The position numbers were made by a program, and so were the translations under genes. A model generated the notes under the pieces. That model was not told the origin of the DNA and made no database searches. It saw only the letters and a list, made by a program, of their open reading frames with translations. From NCBI GenBank assembly GCA_046582565.1, contig JAYGED010000075.1, positions 7,680 through 71,679 of the forward strand: a stretch of DNA of 64,000 nucleotides. Direction: 5' to 3'. Below, piece by piece: positions 28,500 to 41,140 of this stretch. The stretch's first letter is position 1; each line of letters opens with the position of its first letter. The DNA comes from JAYGED01 sp046582565 (lineage in GTDB: Bacteria; Pseudomonadota; Alphaproteobacteria; JAAXGF01).

Positions 28500-30674
28500 A
28501 TGGCAACCTCGCACACCAGTTCAAGCGTCAGCGTCTTGCTGCCGCTGCCGCTTGCCGGCGCTTACGACTACGCCCTGGCCAACGGCGTGAGCCTGCCCCT
28601 GGGCAGTTTCGTGCGCGCCCCCCTGGGCCGCCGCGAGCTGGTCGGCGTGGTCTGGGGCCCGGCCAGCGGCGAGGTCGCGGCGGCGCGGCTCAAGCCGCTT
28701 CTCGGGGTCCTTGAAGCGCCGCCCCTGGGTCAGCCCTTGCGCGACCTCATTGACTGGGTCGCCGCCTATACCCTGGCGCCGCCGGGATCGGTGCTCCGCA
28801 TGGCCATGAGCGCGCCCAAGGCCCTCGGGCCGCGCCCACCGCGCCTGGCATATCAACGCGGCGGCAAAGAACCAAAGCGTATGACCGCGGCGCGCGGCCG
28901 CGTCATGGCCGCCGCCGAGGGCCCGCCCCGCCCCGCCGCAGAGCTGGCTCGCGCCGCCGGGGTCGGCGCCGGCGTGGTGCGCGGACTGGCCCGTGCGGGC
29001 GTGTTGGAAACCGTCGAGATACCCGCCTATGCGCCCTTCCTGGAGCCCGACTGGCGGCTGCCGGGACCGACGCTGTCGGCCGAGCAGGCGACCGCCGCCG
29101 AAGGTCTGGCCGCCAAGGTGGCGGCGAACGAATACGACGTGACCCTGCTCGACGGGGTCAACGGCGCTGGCAAGACCGAGGTCTATTTCGCCGCCGTCGC
29201 CGCCGCCCTTGAGGCCAAACGGCAGACCCTGGTGCTGCTGCCCGAGATCGCCCTCGGCGCGCAATGGCTGGCGCGCTTTCATGAGCGCTTCGGGGTCGAG
29301 CCGGCGCAATGGCACTCGGAGATGACCGAGGCCCAGCGCCGCCGCACCTGGCGCGCCGTCGCCGAGGGCGAGGCCGGTGTGGTGGTCGGCGCGCGCTCGG
29401 CGCTGTTCCTGCCCTTCCCTGACCTCGGGCTGATCGTCGTCGATGAAGAGCACGACGCCTCGTTCAAGCAGGAAGAGGGCGTCATCTACCACGCCCGCGA
29501 CATGGCGGTGGCCCGCGCCCGCTTCGAGAATGCGCTCATCATCCTGGCTTCGGCGACGCCCTCTCTGGAGACCGTGACCAACGCCGCGACCGGCCGTTAT
29601 GGGCGCTATCACCTGCCCGACCGCCACGGCTCCGCCGGGCTGGCCGCCGTCGCGGCCATCGACATGCGCAAAGTAACCCTGCCCGCCACCCGCTGGCTGT
29701 CGCCCCAGCTAATCGAGGCGGTGAACCAGTCTCTGGCCAGGGGTGAGCAGGCCATGCTGTTCCTCAACCGCCGGGGCTATGCGCCGCTCACCCTGTGCCG
29801 GGCCTGCGGCCATCGCCTGGGCTGTCCCCATTGCTCTTCTTGGCTGGTCGAGCACCGCCGCCCCGGCGAGTTGCAATGCCATCATTGCGGCTTCGCCATG
29901 CATTGCCCCGAAATTTGCCCCGCCTGTGAAGCCGAGGACCGCTTCGCCGCCTGCGGGCCGGGGGTCGAACGCCTCGCCGAAGAAGCCGCCGCCACATTCC
30001 CCGAGGCCCGGCTCGCGGTGATGGCCAGCGACACCATCACCAGCCCGGCAGGCGCCGCCGAGCTGGTGCGCCGCATGACGGAGCGCGAGGTCGATATCCT
30101 GATCGGCACCCAGATCATGGCCAAGGGCCATCACTTCCCCCTGCTCACCCTGGTCGGCGTTATCGACGGCGACCTCGGCCTCGCCGGCGGCGACCTGCGC
30201 GCCGCCGAGCGGACCTACCAGCTGCTCCATCAGGTCTCCGGGCGGGCGGGCCGGGCCGAGCATCCCGGCCAGGTGCTGTTGCAGACCTACATGCCGGAAC
30301 ATCCGGTGATGGCGGCGCTGATCGCCGGCGACCGCGAGGGCTTCCTGGCCCAGGAGACCAGCGATCGTAAGGCGCGGTCCCTGCCGCCGTTCGGCCGCCT
30401 GGCGGCGCTCATCGTCTCGGGCCATAACGAGGCCGCCGTGCAGAGCCTGGCGCGGGACCTGGCGCGCACCGCACCGCGCGGCGGCGGCATCGAAGTGCTT
30501 GGCCCGGCGCCGGCTCCGCTCACTCTGTTGCGCGACCGATACCGCTATCGTCTGCTGCTCAAGGCGACGCGCGAGGTGCGGGTCCAGCGCCCGCTACACG
30601 ACTGGCTGGGCCGCGTGAACATCCCCCGCAGCCTTCGTGTACAGGTCGATATCGACCCCTATAGTTTCCTATGA
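28500..30674 (+). CDS. priA: Primosomal protein N' (replication restart helicase)
   Basis: A 724-residue superfamily 2 helicase. The N-terminal DNA-binding region starts [17 protein letters not shown]. Walker A is [13 protein letters not shown] near residue 220, Walker B with the aspartate box is [12 protein letters not shown]. The zinc-binding insertion (residues about 431-485) has eight cysteines in [18 protein letters not shown] and CPACE patterns. Then [12 protein letters not shown] and the [13 protein letters not shown] motif. It reloads the replisome at stalled forks. The stop overlaps the start of the FGGY kinase gene as ATGA, an unusual partner for priA. Confidence 0.94.
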   Translation: MATSHTSSSVSVLLPLPLAGAYDYALANGVSLPLGSFVRAPLGRRELVGVVWGPASGEVAAARLKPLLGVLEAPPLGQPLRDLIDWVAAYTLAPPGSVLRMAMSAPKALGPRPPRLAYQRGGKEPKRMTAARGRVMAAAEGPPRPAAELARAAGVGAGVVRGLARAGVLETVEIPAYAPFLEPDWRLPGPTLSAEQATAAEGLAAKVAANEYDVTLLDGVNGAGKTEVYFAAVAAALEAKRQTLVLLPEIALGAQWLARFHERFGVEPAQWHSEMTEAQRRRTWRAVAEGEAGVVVGARSALFLPFPDLGLIVVDEEHDASFKQEEGVIYHARDMAVARARFENALIILASATPSLETVTNAATGRYGRYHLPDRHGSAGLAAVAAIDMRKVTLPATRWLSPQLIEAVNQSLARGEQAMLFLNRRGYAPLTLCRACGHRLGCPHCSSWLVEHRRPGELQCHHCGFAMHCPEICPACEAEDRFAACGPGVERLAEEAAATFPEARLAVMASDTITSPAGAAELVRRMTEREVDILIGTQIMAKGHHFPLLTLVGVIDGDLGLAGGDLRAAERTYQLLHQVSGRAGRAEHPGQVLLQTYMPEHPVMAALIAGDREGFLAQETSDRKARSLPPFGRLAALIVSGHNEAAVQSLARDLARTAPRGGGIEVLGPAPAPLTLLRDRYRYRLLLKATREVRVQRPLHDWLGRVNIPRSLRVQVDIDPYSFL

Positions 30675-32167
30675 AGCCCGCAATACTATCTGTTGATCTC
30701 GGATCGGGCGCGGTCAAGGCCGCGGTGGTCGATGACGCCGGCGCCCTGCTGGCAACCGGCGCGGCCGCTATCGATTTGATGCTGGGCGACGGCGGCGCCG
30801 CTGAACAAGACCCGGAGCAGCTTTGGCAGGCGGTCAAACAGGCTTGCGGGCAAGCCATCCAGGGGTCGAACGCCGATATCGTCGGCCTTTCCTGTAGCAG
30901 CCAGTATTCATCGGTGATCGCGGTCGATAAGGCGGGTGATGCCGTCGCCAATCTTCTTCTGTGGCGCGATACGCGCGGCGCCCGCCACGCCAAGGCGCTG
31001 CTCGACAACGCGCCGGGATCGCGCGACATCTGGACGGAGATACACGGCCTGCCGCCGTCGCCCGAAGGCCGCGATACTCTGGCCCATATGCTCTACATCA
31101 AGCAGGAGCTGCGCGAAATCTACGACCGCACCCACGCCTTTCTCGAGCCGGTGGATTATCTCAATCTGCGCTTTACCGGCGTGATCGCCGCCAACCAGGC
31201 GAGCGTCTACAAGATGCTGCTGACCGACAACCGCCGGACCAACGGAACCACCTATGATCCGACCCTGCTGGCCCTCGCCGGTATCGATGAGGACAAGCTG
31301 GCGCCCCTGGTCGAGATGGATGCGGTGATCGGCGAGGTTCGCGCCGATGTGGCGCGGGAACTCGGCCTGCCGGGCGGCGTTATGGTGCTTACCGGGGTCA
31401 ACGACAATCACGCGGTGGCTCTGGGCACCGGCGCGCTCGATGCGGGCCGGGCGGGGATATCCATCGGCACCACGGCGAATATTTCCGCCCTGGTTGACGG
31501 CCTACGAACGGATTTGCCCCGCCGCCTGGCCGCAATGCCGAGCCCCTATGCGGGCAGCCATATGGTGATGGCCGAAAACGGTTTGGGCGGCAAGGTGCTG
31601 GAACTGATGCTCAAACAGATGCTGCTGCCCGATGAAGCGGACCCCTTCGCCATTCTGGAACAGGCGGTGCGCCGGAGCCCGCCGGGATCGGGCGGCTTGT
31701 TGTTCCTGCCCTGGATCAACGGCGCCGGTTCGCCGGCCCAGAACGCCCGCGCGCGGGCCGGTTTTCTCAACATCTCGGTCGACACCACCCGCGATCATAT
31801 GTTGAGCGCGGTGCTGGAAGGCATCGCCTTCAATCTGCACTGGCTCAACCAGGCGGTGGAGGAATTCGTCGGCGGCCGCTTCGAGCGAATGATGTTTGCC
31901 GGCGGCGGCGCGCAATCAACCGCCTGGTCGCAAATTCTGGCCGATATACTCGATCGGCCGATCCATCGCATGGCCGATCCGCGCCACACGCCCTGCAAGG
32001 GCCTGGCCTATCGGGCGCTTGTCAGCCTGGGCCATTTGGGCGACAACGCAGAGGAGCGTTTTCTCAGGGTCGCCGAGGTTTATGATCCCCGGCCCGAGCA
32101 TCGCGATCTATACGATACCCTCTACGCCCGGTTCCTCGCGGCGTATGAACGCATTAATGAGAGGTAA
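30671..32167 (+). CDS. FGGY-family carbohydrate kinase (xylulokinase-like)
   Basis: A 498-residue ASKHA-fold kinase. The first phosphate loop is [16 protein letters not shown] (residues 5-20), the substrate region includes [16 protein letters not shown], and the C-terminal half has [18 protein letters not shown] and [21 protein letters not shown]. Closest in feel to XylB-like kinases, but the substrate-defining residues cannot be read, so sugar or polyol identity is open. It overlaps priA by 4 bases and is 2 bases from the PLP-lyase gene, so kinase and lyase are almost certainly co-translated. No pentose isomerase or sugar transporter lies nearby. Confidence 0.85.
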   Translation: MKPAILSVDLGSGAVKAAVVDDAGALLATGAAAIDLMLGDGGAAEQDPEQLWQAVKQACGQAIQGSNADIVGLSCSSQYSSVIAVDKAGDAVANLLLWRDTRGARHAKALLDNAPGSRDIWTEIHGLPPSPEGRDTLAHMLYIKQELREIYDRTHAFLEPVDYLNLRFTGVIAANQASVYKMLLTDNRRTNGTTYDPTLLALAGIDEDKLAPLVEMDAVIGEVRADVARELGLPGGVMVLTGVNDNHAVALGTGALDAGRAGISIGTTANISALVDGLRTDLPRRLAAMPSPYAGSHMVMAENGLGGKVLELMLKQMLLPDEADPFAILEQAVRRSPPGSGGLLFLPWINGAGSPAQNARARAGFLNISVDTTRDHMLSAVLEGIAFNLHWLNQAVEEFVGGRFERMMFAGGGAQSTAWSQILADILDRPIHRMADPRHTPCKGLAYRALVSLGHLGDNAEERFLRVAEVYDPRPEHRDLYDTLYARFLAAYERINER

Positions 32168-32169
32168 CC

Positions 32170-33609
32170 ATGTCGGACAAACTAAGACCTGATCCCAAGA
32201 AGGCCTATCCCTATCAAGCGCAGTACGGCGCACTCCATGCCATGCCACAGACCGCCATGGCGCGCGACCAGATCATCGGCCAGGCCGACTATATGTCGAT
32301 GCGGGAGGATCACGTCTGGCAGGACGGCCAATGCTCGGGAACCATCTATGCCGGCGACGAGGAGCATTACGAATTTCTCAACCGGGTCTATAGCCGGTTT
32401 TCCCATGTCAACGCCCTACAGCGCGACATGTGCCCGAGCCAGACCCGCTTCGAGGCCGAAATCATCGCCATGACCGCAGATATGCTGAACGGCCAGGCGG
32501 TGGCCCGTGACACGCCGGGCCAGGAGGTCTGCGGCGTGGTCGGCAACGGCGGCACCGAAAGCATCATCAGCGCCCTGCTGGCCTACCGCGAGCACGCCCG
32601 CGAGACCCGCGGCATCACCGCGCCCGAAATCGTCATCCCGATCACCGCCCATGCGGCCTTCGACAAGGGCGCCCATTACTTCGGAATCAAGGTCATCCAC
32701 GCACCCATGGACCCAGAAACCACCCTGGTCGATGTGGATTTCATGGCCGGCGCCATCAATGCCAACACCATCGCCCTGGTCGGCTCGGCGGGCAATTACC
32801 CCTACGGCACGATCGACCCCATGGCCGAACTCTCGGACCTAGCGCTCAAGCACGGCATCGGCCTGCATGTGGACGGCTGCCTGGGCGGCTTCATCCTGCC
32901 CTGGGGCGAGCGCCTGGGCTACGACATCCCGATCTTCGATTTCCGCCTACCCGGGGTCACCTCGATCTCGGCGGACACCCATAAGTACGGCTATGGCCTG
33001 AAGGGCACCTCGGTGGTTCTATATAGGAATAAGGAATTACGCACCGGACAGTTCTTCAGCCATCCCCTGTGGCCCGGCGGCATGTATTCCTCGCCGGGCA
33101 TCGGCGGCAGCCGCTCGGGCGGGCTTCTCGCCGCCGCCTGGGCCGCCATGGTCAGCCTCGGCACAGAAGGCTATATGGCGCGGGCAAAACTGATTTTCGA
33201 GACCGCCTACGCCATGCAGGACGTGGTGAAAGCCTTGCCGGAACTGCGCTTGATGGGCGCGCCGAGCTTCTGCTTTTCCTTCACCTCGGATGATTTCGAT
33301 ATCTATCACGTCAACGACCATATGAAAGGCCTGGGCTGGCGCTTCAACGGCCAGCAATACCCCAGCGCCCTGCATATGTGCGTCACCGGCCCGCAAACCC
33401 AGCCCGGCGTGATCCAGCGTTTTAGCGATGATTTGCAGGCTGCGGTCGCCTACGCCAGGAGCCCGGATGATCCGATCCCCAAAAGCGGCTCCTTCTATGG
33501 CGGCGAAGGCGCTAGTGCGACCAGCGAAGGGGTTGATGTCACCGGCCTGAGAAAACAATTGATCGCCGCCCTGGGGCGTAATCTGGAGCAGCCCGACGCC
33601 GTGGATTGA
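32170..33609 (+). CDS. PLP-dependent lyase/decarboxylase, sphingosine-1-phosphate-lyase-like
   Basis: A 479-residue group II PLP enzyme with a good GAGAGG ribosome site. It follows eukaryotic and bacterial S1P lyase closely: SGTIYAGDEEHYEFLNRVY, NGGTESIISALLAYREHARE, APEIVIPITAHAAFDKGAHYFG, LHVDGCLGGFILPW, and the PLP-lysine segment TSISADTHKYGYGLKG (Lys272). The GIGGSRSGGLLAAAWAAM loop also matches. There is no N-terminal membrane helix. S1P lyase cleaves a phosphorylated amino-alcohol to an aldehyde and phosphoethanolamine. Other aspartate-aminotransferase-fold decarboxylases are possible. The neighbouring kinase could supply a phosphorylated substrate (inference). Confidence 0.82.
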   Translation: MSDKLRPDPKKAYPYQAQYGALHAMPQTAMARDQIIGQADYMSMREDHVWQDGQCSGTIYAGDEEHYEFLNRVYSRFSHVNALQRDMCPSQTRFEAEIIAMTADMLNGQAVARDTPGQEVCGVVGNGGTESIISALLAYREHARETRGITAPEIVIPITAHAAFDKGAHYFGIKVIHAPMDPETTLVDVDFMAGAINANTIALVGSAGNYPYGTIDPMAELSDLALKHGIGLHVDGCLGGFILPWGERLGYDIPIFDFRLPGVTSISADTHKYGYGLKGTSVVLYRNKELRTGQFFSHPLWPGGMYSSPGIGGSRSGGLLAAAWAAMVSLGTEGYMARAKLIFETAYAMQDVVKALPELRLMGAPSFCFSFTSDDFDIYHVNDHMKGLGWRFNGQQYPSALHMCVTGPQTQPGVIQRFSDDLQAAVAYARSPDDPIPKSGSFYGGEGASATSEGVDVTGLRKQLIAALGRNLEQPDAVD

Positions 33610-33769
33610 GCGCCCCTGAATTCAATGAGTTCGGGTTGCATCGCCCGAGGCCCTGTGTTACCTATCGCCGGCTTCTGATCGGGTCCTGCTATGGCCTGGG
33701 TTAGTTTCACATATTTGTTGATTATCAAATACTTACCCTCCTAGGGGGATTTTGAGGGGTTCATCCCGA
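33610..33769. promoter_or_regulatory. Leader region of the atp operon
   Basis: A 160-base gap upstream of atpH with no gene. It holds a perfect 11-base palindrome TTGATTATCAA (33718-33728) in an A/T-rich patch that could be part of the promoter or an operator, then two AGGGG-type ribosome sites (near 33744 and 33755). No clear -35/-10 pair was picked out with confidence. Confidence 0.35.
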
Positions 33770-34330
33770 GTGGCGAAAGACAGTGGTGGTATAACCGGAC
33801 TCGCAACACGCTATGCAACAGCGCTGTTTGAGTTGGCGGTTGAAGAGAAAAATCTTGATGCGGTGGCGAGCGATCTTGCCTCGCTCCAGGAGCTGTTGCT
33901 TGATAGCGACGCCCTGCAACGGCTGGTGAAAAGCCCGGTGCTTTCGCGCGAAGAGCAGGTGCGCGCCATGGCGGCAATTCTCAGCCAGGGCAAGGCCGCC
34001 GATCTCACATCACACTTTGTCGGCCTGCTTGCCGAGCGTCGGCGCCTGTTCGTTCTTTCCGCCGTTATCGACAGATTCAACCAGATGCTCGCCGCCCATC
34101 GCGGCGAGATCAGCGCCCAGGTTATCTCAGCGCAGACACTTTCCGACAAGCGGCTCGACGCTATCCGTAACACCCTATCCAAGGTGTTGGACGGCGATGT
34201 CGCGATCGACGCGCAAATCGACGAAGGCCTGATTGGTGGTCTCGTGGTTCGCGTCGGCTCGCGCATGGTCGATGCTTCGCTTCGTTCTAAAATTCAACGT
34301 ATGCAGCTCGCGATGAAGGGGGTTGGCTAA
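33770..34330 (+). CDS. atpH: ATP synthase F1 delta subunit
   Basis: About 186 residues from the GTG at 33770 ([23 protein letters not shown]); a TTG 18 bases upstream also has a ribosome site, so the start is not certain. The family opening [10 protein letters not shown] and the later [21 protein letters not shown] are clear, as is the C-terminal [26 protein letters not shown]. It joins F1 to the peripheral stalk. First of the five-gene F1 operon; its TAA shares a base with the atpA ATG. F0 genes are elsewhere, as is usual in alphaproteobacteria. Confidence 0.93.
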   Translation: MAKDSGGITGLATRYATALFELAVEEKNLDAVASDLASLQELLLDSDALQRLVKSPVLSREEQVRAMAAILSQGKAADLTSHFVGLLAERRRLFVLSAVIDRFNQMLAAHRGEISAQVISAQTLSDKRLDAIRNTLSKVLDGDVAIDAQIDEGLIGGLVVRVGSRMVDASLRSKIQRMQLAMKGVG

Positions 34331-35859
34331 TGGAAATTCGTGCCGCGGAAATTTCGGCGATCATCAAGGAACAGATTGCCGGGTTCGGCACCGAGGCTGA
34401 AGTCGCCGAGGTCGGCCAGGTCTTATCGGTCGGCGATGGCATCGCCCGTATTCATGGTCTCGACCAGGTTCAGGCCGGCGAGATGGTCGAGTTCCCGGGC
34501 GGTATCAAGGGGATGACGCTCAATCTCGAAATCGACAATGTCGGCGTCGTCATCTTCGGCGACGACTCGGGCATCAAGGAAGGCGACACGGTCAAGCGCA
34601 CCGGCACCATCGTTGATGTGCCGTCGGGCGAGGCCCTGCTGGGCCGCGTAGTCGACGCCCTGGGCAACCCCATCGACGGCGGACCGCCAATCGAGACCGA
34701 CCAGCGCAGCCGTATCGAGGTCAAGGCGCCGGGCATCATCCCGCGCCAATCGGTGCACGAGCCCGTGCAGACCGGCATCAAGGCGCTCGACGCCCTGGTT
34801 CCCGTCGGCCGCGGCCAGCGCGAACTGATCATCGGCGACCGCCAGACCGGCAAGACCGCCGTCGCCATCGACACCATTATCAATCAGAAGAAGATCAACG
34901 ACGGCGACGATGAATCGAAGAAGCTGTACTGCATCTATGTGGCCATTGGCCAGAAGCGCTCGACCGTGGCCCAGGTGGTCAAGACCCTGAACGATTACGA
35001 CGCCATGAAATACACCATCGTGGTGGCCGCCACCGCATCCGACCCGGCGCCGCTGCAGTTCCTGGCGCCCTATACGGGCTGCGCCATGGGCGAATATTTC
35101 CGCGACAACGGCAAGCATGCGCTGATCATCTATGACGATCTGTCGAAACAGGCGGTGGCCTATCGCCAGATGTCGCTGCTGCTGCGCCGCCCACCGGGAC
35201 GCGAAGCCTATCCCGGCGATGTGTTCTATCTTCATTCCCGGCTGCTGGAGCGCGCCGCCAAGTTGAACGCCGATAACGGCTCGGGCTCGCTCACCGCCCT
35301 GCCGATCATCGAGACCCAGGCGGGCGATGTGTCGGCCTACATTCCGACCAACGTGATTTCCATCACCGACGGTCAGATTTTCCTCGAAACCGAGCTGTTC
35401 TATCAAGGCATTCGCCCGGCCATTAACGTCGGCCTGTCGGTCAGCCGTGTCGGCTCGGCCGCCCAGACCAAAGCCATGAAGCAGGTCGCCGGCTCGATTA
35501 AGCTGGAACTCGCCCAATATCGCGAGATGGCGGCTTTTGCCCAGTTCGGTTCGGACCTGGACGCCGCGACCCAGCGCCTGCTGAACCGAGGCGCTCGCCT
35601 CACAGCCCTGCTCAAGCAGAATCAGTATACGCCCTACCCCATCGAGGAGCAGGTGGTAGCGATCTATGCCGGCGTGCGCGGCCATCTCGACGCTATCGAT
35701 GTCGCACATGTCGAGCGCTTCGAGCAGGAACTGCTTGCCGACATGCGCGACAAGAACGCCGATGTGCTGGCAACGATCCGCGACGAGAGCGCTATTTCCG
35801 ACGACACCGAGGAAAAGCTCAAAAGCATCCTCGAAGGTTTCGTCAAGGCCTTCGCCTGA
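34330..35859 (+). CDS. atpA: ATP synthase F1 alpha subunit
   Basis: A 509-residue non-catalytic nucleotide-binding subunit. It opens [20 protein letters not shown]-loop [13 protein letters not shown] near residue 170, the catalytic-site arginine in the [11 protein letters not shown] region, and the ATP-synthase signature [14 protein letters not shown] are present. It alternates with AtpD in the F1 hexamer. Overlaps atpH by 1 base and is 20 bases from atpG. Length is standard. Confidence 0.97.
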   Translation: MEIRAAEISAIIKEQIAGFGTEAEVAEVGQVLSVGDGIARIHGLDQVQAGEMVEFPGGIKGMTLNLEIDNVGVVIFGDDSGIKEGDTVKRTGTIVDVPSGEALLGRVVDALGNPIDGGPPIETDQRSRIEVKAPGIIPRQSVHEPVQTGIKALDALVPVGRGQRELIIGDRQTGKTAVAIDTIINQKKINDGDDESKKLYCIYVAIGQKRSTVAQVVKTLNDYDAMKYTIVVAATASDPAPLQFLAPYTGCAMGEYFRDNGKHALIIYDDLSKQAVAYRQMSLLLRRPPGREAYPGDVFYLHSRLLERAAKLNADNGSGSLTALPIIETQAGDVSAYIPTNVISITDGQIFLETELFYQGIRPAINVGLSVSRVGSAAQTKAMKQVAGSIKLELAQYREMAAFAQFGSDLDAATQRLLNRGARLTALLKQNQYTPYPIEEQVVAIYAGVRGHLDAIDVAHVERFEQELLADMRDKNADVLATIRDESAISDDTEEKLKSILEGFVKAFA

Positions 35860-35879
35860 TCGCGCGATAGAGCAAAACC

Positions 35880-38221
<2,342 letters not shown>

Positions 38222-38224
38222 CCC

Positions 38225-38665
38225 ATGAGCGACCAGACGACAGCCGGCGACGCAGCAGTCGAGAACGACGGCAAGCTCGGCTTCGAGCTCGCATCGCCCG
38301 AGGCGTTGCTGGTGTCGCGCCGCGCCGACATGGTCGTGGTGCCCGGCGCGGAAGGTGATTTCGGCGTCCTGCCGGGCCACGCACCCTTCATCTCCGAGGT
38401 GCGGCCCGGGGTCATCGATATCTATTCGGGCGACAAAATCGACGAGCGCATTTTCGTCGCCAGCGGCTTCGCGGAAGTGAATGAGCAAGGCTGTACGGTG
38501 TTATCGGGCGAGGCCTACCCGCTCGATGATCTGGACAAAGCCGATGTCGATGAACGCCGCAGCGACGCCGTGGATCAACTCGCCAACGCCGACAACGACG
38601 AAGAACGCGCCACCGCCGAGGCCGAAATCGCCCTCTGCGACGCCATGCTTGTGGCGTTGGCGTAG
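38225..38665 (+). CDS. atpC: ATP synthase F1 epsilon subunit
   Basis: A 146-residue subunit. After a variable polar N-terminus of about 15 residues the beta-sandwich begins at LGFELASPEALLVSRRADMVVVPGAEGDFGVLPGHAPFI, where GAEGDFGVLPGH is the family hallmark. A C-terminal helical part follows (SDAVDQLANADNDEERATAEAEI). It regulates ATP hydrolysis and couples the stalk to F0. Last gene of the operon; convergent with rppH, 13 bases between stops, no clear intrinsic terminator. Confidence 0.94.
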   Translation: MSDQTTAGDAAVENDGKLGFELASPEALLVSRRADMVVVPGAEGDFGVLPGHAPFISEVRPGVIDIYSGDKIDERIFVASGFAEVNEQGCTVLSGEAYPLDDLDKADVDERRSDAVDQLANADNDEERATAEAEIALCDAMLVALA

Positions 38666-38678
38666 CTCACCAAAACAA

Positions 38679-39152
38679 TCAGCCGCCTGTCAAAACGTCT
38701 CTGAACCCGGCGAAAACGTCGCTATAGAGCTGGCGTTTGAAGGGAATGATGAGACGAACCATGTCGTCGGGCGCGAGCCATTTCCAGGCAGCAAACTCAG
38801 CATGGTGGGTATTTAAATCAATTTCTTCGTCTTTGCCCAAAAAGCGCATAGCAAACCATTTCTGCACTTGCCCCACATAGCGCCCGCTCCACACCTTTGC
38901 CGCCAGGTCGGGCGGCAGGTCATACGTCAGCCAATCCTGACTTTCGGCGATGATTTCGGCGCTCGTTACCCCGGTTTCCTCGGCCAGCTCGCGAAATGCC
39001 GCCGCGTCCGGCTGCTCGCCCTCATCGATGCCACCCTGCGGCATTTGCCAGGCTTCGTCCGCGGCGTCGATGCGGCGGCCGCCGAACACCAGGCCGTCGC
39101 GGTTAATCAGAACAATGCCGACACCCGGGCGATAGCCGCCATCCGTCATCAT
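38679..39152 (-). CDS. rppH: RNA pyrophosphohydrolase (Nudix)
   Basis: A 157-residue Nudix hydrolase. The Nudix box is complete near residues 39-61: GGIDEGEQPDAAAFRELAEETGV. It starts GYRPGVGIVLINRDGLVFGGRRI and contains WQMPQGGID, typical of RppH/IalA, which removes pyrophosphate from the 5' end of mRNA and so starts decay, or cleaves Ap5A. It lies 17 bases downstream of the polysaccharide deacetylase gene on the same strand, the usual alphaproteobacterial order. Confidence 0.93.
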   Translation of the reverse strand: MMTDGGYRPGVGIVLINRDGLVFGGRRIDAADEAWQMPQGGIDEGEQPDAAAFRELAEETGVTSAEIIAESQDWLTYDLPPDLAAKVWSGRYVGQVQKWFAMRFLGKDEEIDLNTHHAEFAAWKWLAPDDMVRLIIPFKRQLYSDVFAGFRDVLTGG

Positions 39153-39169
39153 TTAAACTCCCGGAGCCG

Positions 39170-41107
39170 TCACTCGATCTTCTGCCGGTTGGCCAGGGCA
39201 CTGACCGGAACCAGGGAGATTTGCTTTTCCTCGAGGCTCTTTATCCAAATTGTGAGCCGCTCGACGGTGACCGGATAGGCATGGCCGACCGCGACTGAAT
39301 AGCCGACCCGGCGAGCGATGCGCTCGATCTCATCCAGGCGGCGGTCAATCGCCGGCCGGGATGCCTGAACATCGAGAGAGCGATTGTTGATGGCGCGCGG
39401 CAAGCCGATGGTGGTCGCCAGGCTGGCTGCAATGCTGTTGGCCGAGGTGCGGGTATCCAGAAACATCAGGCCGCGCACCTTCAGGGCCGAAAGAATGGGC
39501 CGCATATCGTCGGATGATGCGGTGAACCGCGAGCCCATGTTGTGGGTAACGCCCACATAGCCGCTGGCGCGGCCGAGATGCCACCGCAGGCGCTCGGCGT
39601 TCTCCGCGCCACTCAACGAAGTCAGCAAGGCCTGGGGCCCAGGATCGATGGTCGGATAGTTTTCCGGCTCCATGGGCAGATCGAGCAATACCTCATGGCC
39701 GGCGGCGCGCGCCAGATCGATCCATTTCTGCAAATCACGGGCGTGGGAAGCGAAAGCCAGGGTAATGGCCCCGGGCAACTGGATCGCCGCCGTAGTGGCA
39801 GCGCTACCCAGCCCAAGCCCGGTGACAACAACGGCGACCTGCGGCCTATCATCCTTTTCGTCCGATGGCCGCGCATTGGCCAGTATTAATTCTGGTGTTG
39901 TCAGGACCGGCGAGCTCGACGGCAGCTTCGCCAGGTCAATCAGGGGTTCGGCCGGCGGCTCGGGCAGCAGGGACACGGTTGGTGCCACCGTGGCAACCGT
40001 GGCAACCGTCTCTTCCTCCGCCTGAGCCGGCGCCTCTTCGGACGCCGATTGCCCGGCCAGAGGCGTTAGAGCCTCGACTTCCTCCACCATGGCTACCGTC
40101 TGCTCGGGTTCCGATTGCCCCGCCAGAGGCGTGACAGCCTCGACTTCCTCCGCAGACGTGACCACGGGCGCTTCCTGTGGCATGGCCAGCACCTCGTCGG
40201 GAGCAAGTTCGCCGATCATATAGATCTCCGCCTCTTCTTCGCCGGCAGGAACCGGCGGCGGCGCCACCAGTGACGGCAGCGGTGAGGCTTCTTCCAGTGC
40301 CGGCTCGGGAGCAGACTCGGGCACCTGCTGCTCGATGGCGATACTGTCTTCGACAACCTCAAGCGGCGCCCTTGGCTCGGGCAAGGCCGCCTCAAACGTA
40401 TCGGCTACAATGCTATCCACCAGGGCCTCGAGCGCCGCCTCGGGCGCGGGCGCGATGGGCTCAGGCGTCGGCTCGATAGCGGCCAGGACCGCCTCTTCAG
40501 GCGCAGGCGCAGGCGCCGGTTCCGGCTCGGCCACGACGATCTCTTCGGCACCCTCCACGGGCACGTCCGGCTCCGCCTTGAGCGCATCGGCTACAATGCT
40601 GTCCACCAGGGCTTCGAGCGCCGTCTCGGGTGCGGACGCGACAGGTTCGGGCGTCGGCTCGACAGCGGCCAGGACCGCCTCTTCAGGCGCAGGCGCAGGC
40701 GCGGGCTCCGGTTCCGGCTCGGCCACGACGCTCTCTTCGGCACCCTCCAGCGGCGCGCTTGGCTCAGACGGAGACTCATAGGGCGGCGGCAGATCAAGCA
40801 CAGCGACCACCGACTCGGGTGCGGACGGGATGGGTTCGGCTGCGGGCTCCGCGGCCGGCAATTGAACGACTACCGCCGCCGCCGCGAGATTCAGAGACAA
40901 AACAGTCTCCGCTTCCGGGATCGACAGGGTGAGCAGATAAGCGTTTTCAAATGCGCTCTGGGCCGCCAAGCGCGTCGCCTCTGACGCCGGCGTCAGGGCG
41001 ATCAAAAGGGCGCTGATCAGGGCGAGATTAAAGAGGACGAACGCCACCTTGGCAGGGATGCTAAAACCAGATGGCTGTTGTTTTTCTTGTATCCTAAAGA
41101 TATTCAC
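39170..41107 (-). CDS. Divergent polysaccharide deacetylase (YibQ-like) with long Glu/Pro/Ala linker
   Basis: A 645-residue protein. A single hydrophobic helix (residues 19-40) anchors it. Residues 60-385 are low-complexity Ala/Glu/Pro, with an approximately 66-residue unit (EEAVLAAVEPTPEP, then ALEALVDSIVAD, then VVAEPEP) repeated two to three times. The catalytic-type domain (about 420-645) begins PQVAVVVTGLGLGSAATTAAIQLPG and has DLPMEPENYPTIDPGPQALLTSL and GVTHNMGSRFTAS, matching the divergent polysaccharide deacetylase family (DUF610). It is exported and probably acts on envelope glycans; its substrate is not established. In an operon with ctpA and envC. Confidence 0.85.
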   Translation of the reverse strand: MNIFRIQEKQQPSGFSIPAKVAFVLFNLALISALLIALTPASEATRLAAQSAFENAYLLTLSIPEAETVLSLNLAAAAVVVQLPAAEPAAEPIPSAPESVVAVLDLPPPYESPSEPSAPLEGAEESVVAEPEPEPAPAPAPEEAVLAAVEPTPEPVASAPETALEALVDSIVADALKAEPDVPVEGAEEIVVAEPEPAPAPAPEEAVLAAIEPTPEPIAPAPEAALEALVDSIVADTFEAALPEPRAPLEVVEDSIAIEQQVPESAPEPALEEASPLPSLVAPPPVPAGEEEAEIYMIGELAPDEVLAMPQEAPVVTSAEEVEAVTPLAGQSEPEQTVAMVEEVEALTPLAGQSASEEAPAQAEEETVATVATVAPTVSLLPEPPAEPLIDLAKLPSSSPVLTTPELILANARPSDEKDDRPQVAVVVTGLGLGSAATTAAIQLPGAITLAFASHARDLQKWIDLARAAGHEVLLDLPMEPENYPTIDPGPQALLTSLSGAENAERLRWHLGRASGYVGVTHNMGSRFTASSDDMRPILSALKVRGLMFLDTRTSANSIAASLATTIGLPRAINNRSLDVQASRPAIDRRLDEIERIARRVGYSVAVGHAYPVTVERLTIWIKSLEEKQISLVPVSALANRQKIE

Positions 41108-41140
41108 ATCAATGCTTTATGCTGGCTCTCTGAACCGTTC

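Noticed and set aside
30671..32167. Firm call of xylulokinase xylB
   Set aside because: No xylose isomerase, transporter or regulator is nearby, and substrate residues cannot be judged by eye.
34423..35709. A 428-codon open frame antisense to atpA
   Set aside because: It is the mirror of a high-GC coding frame, has no recognisable domain, and the plus strand encodes an unmistakable AtpA. Similar long shadows over mmsA, sucB, zapE, HyuAB and gpmI were dropped for the same reason.
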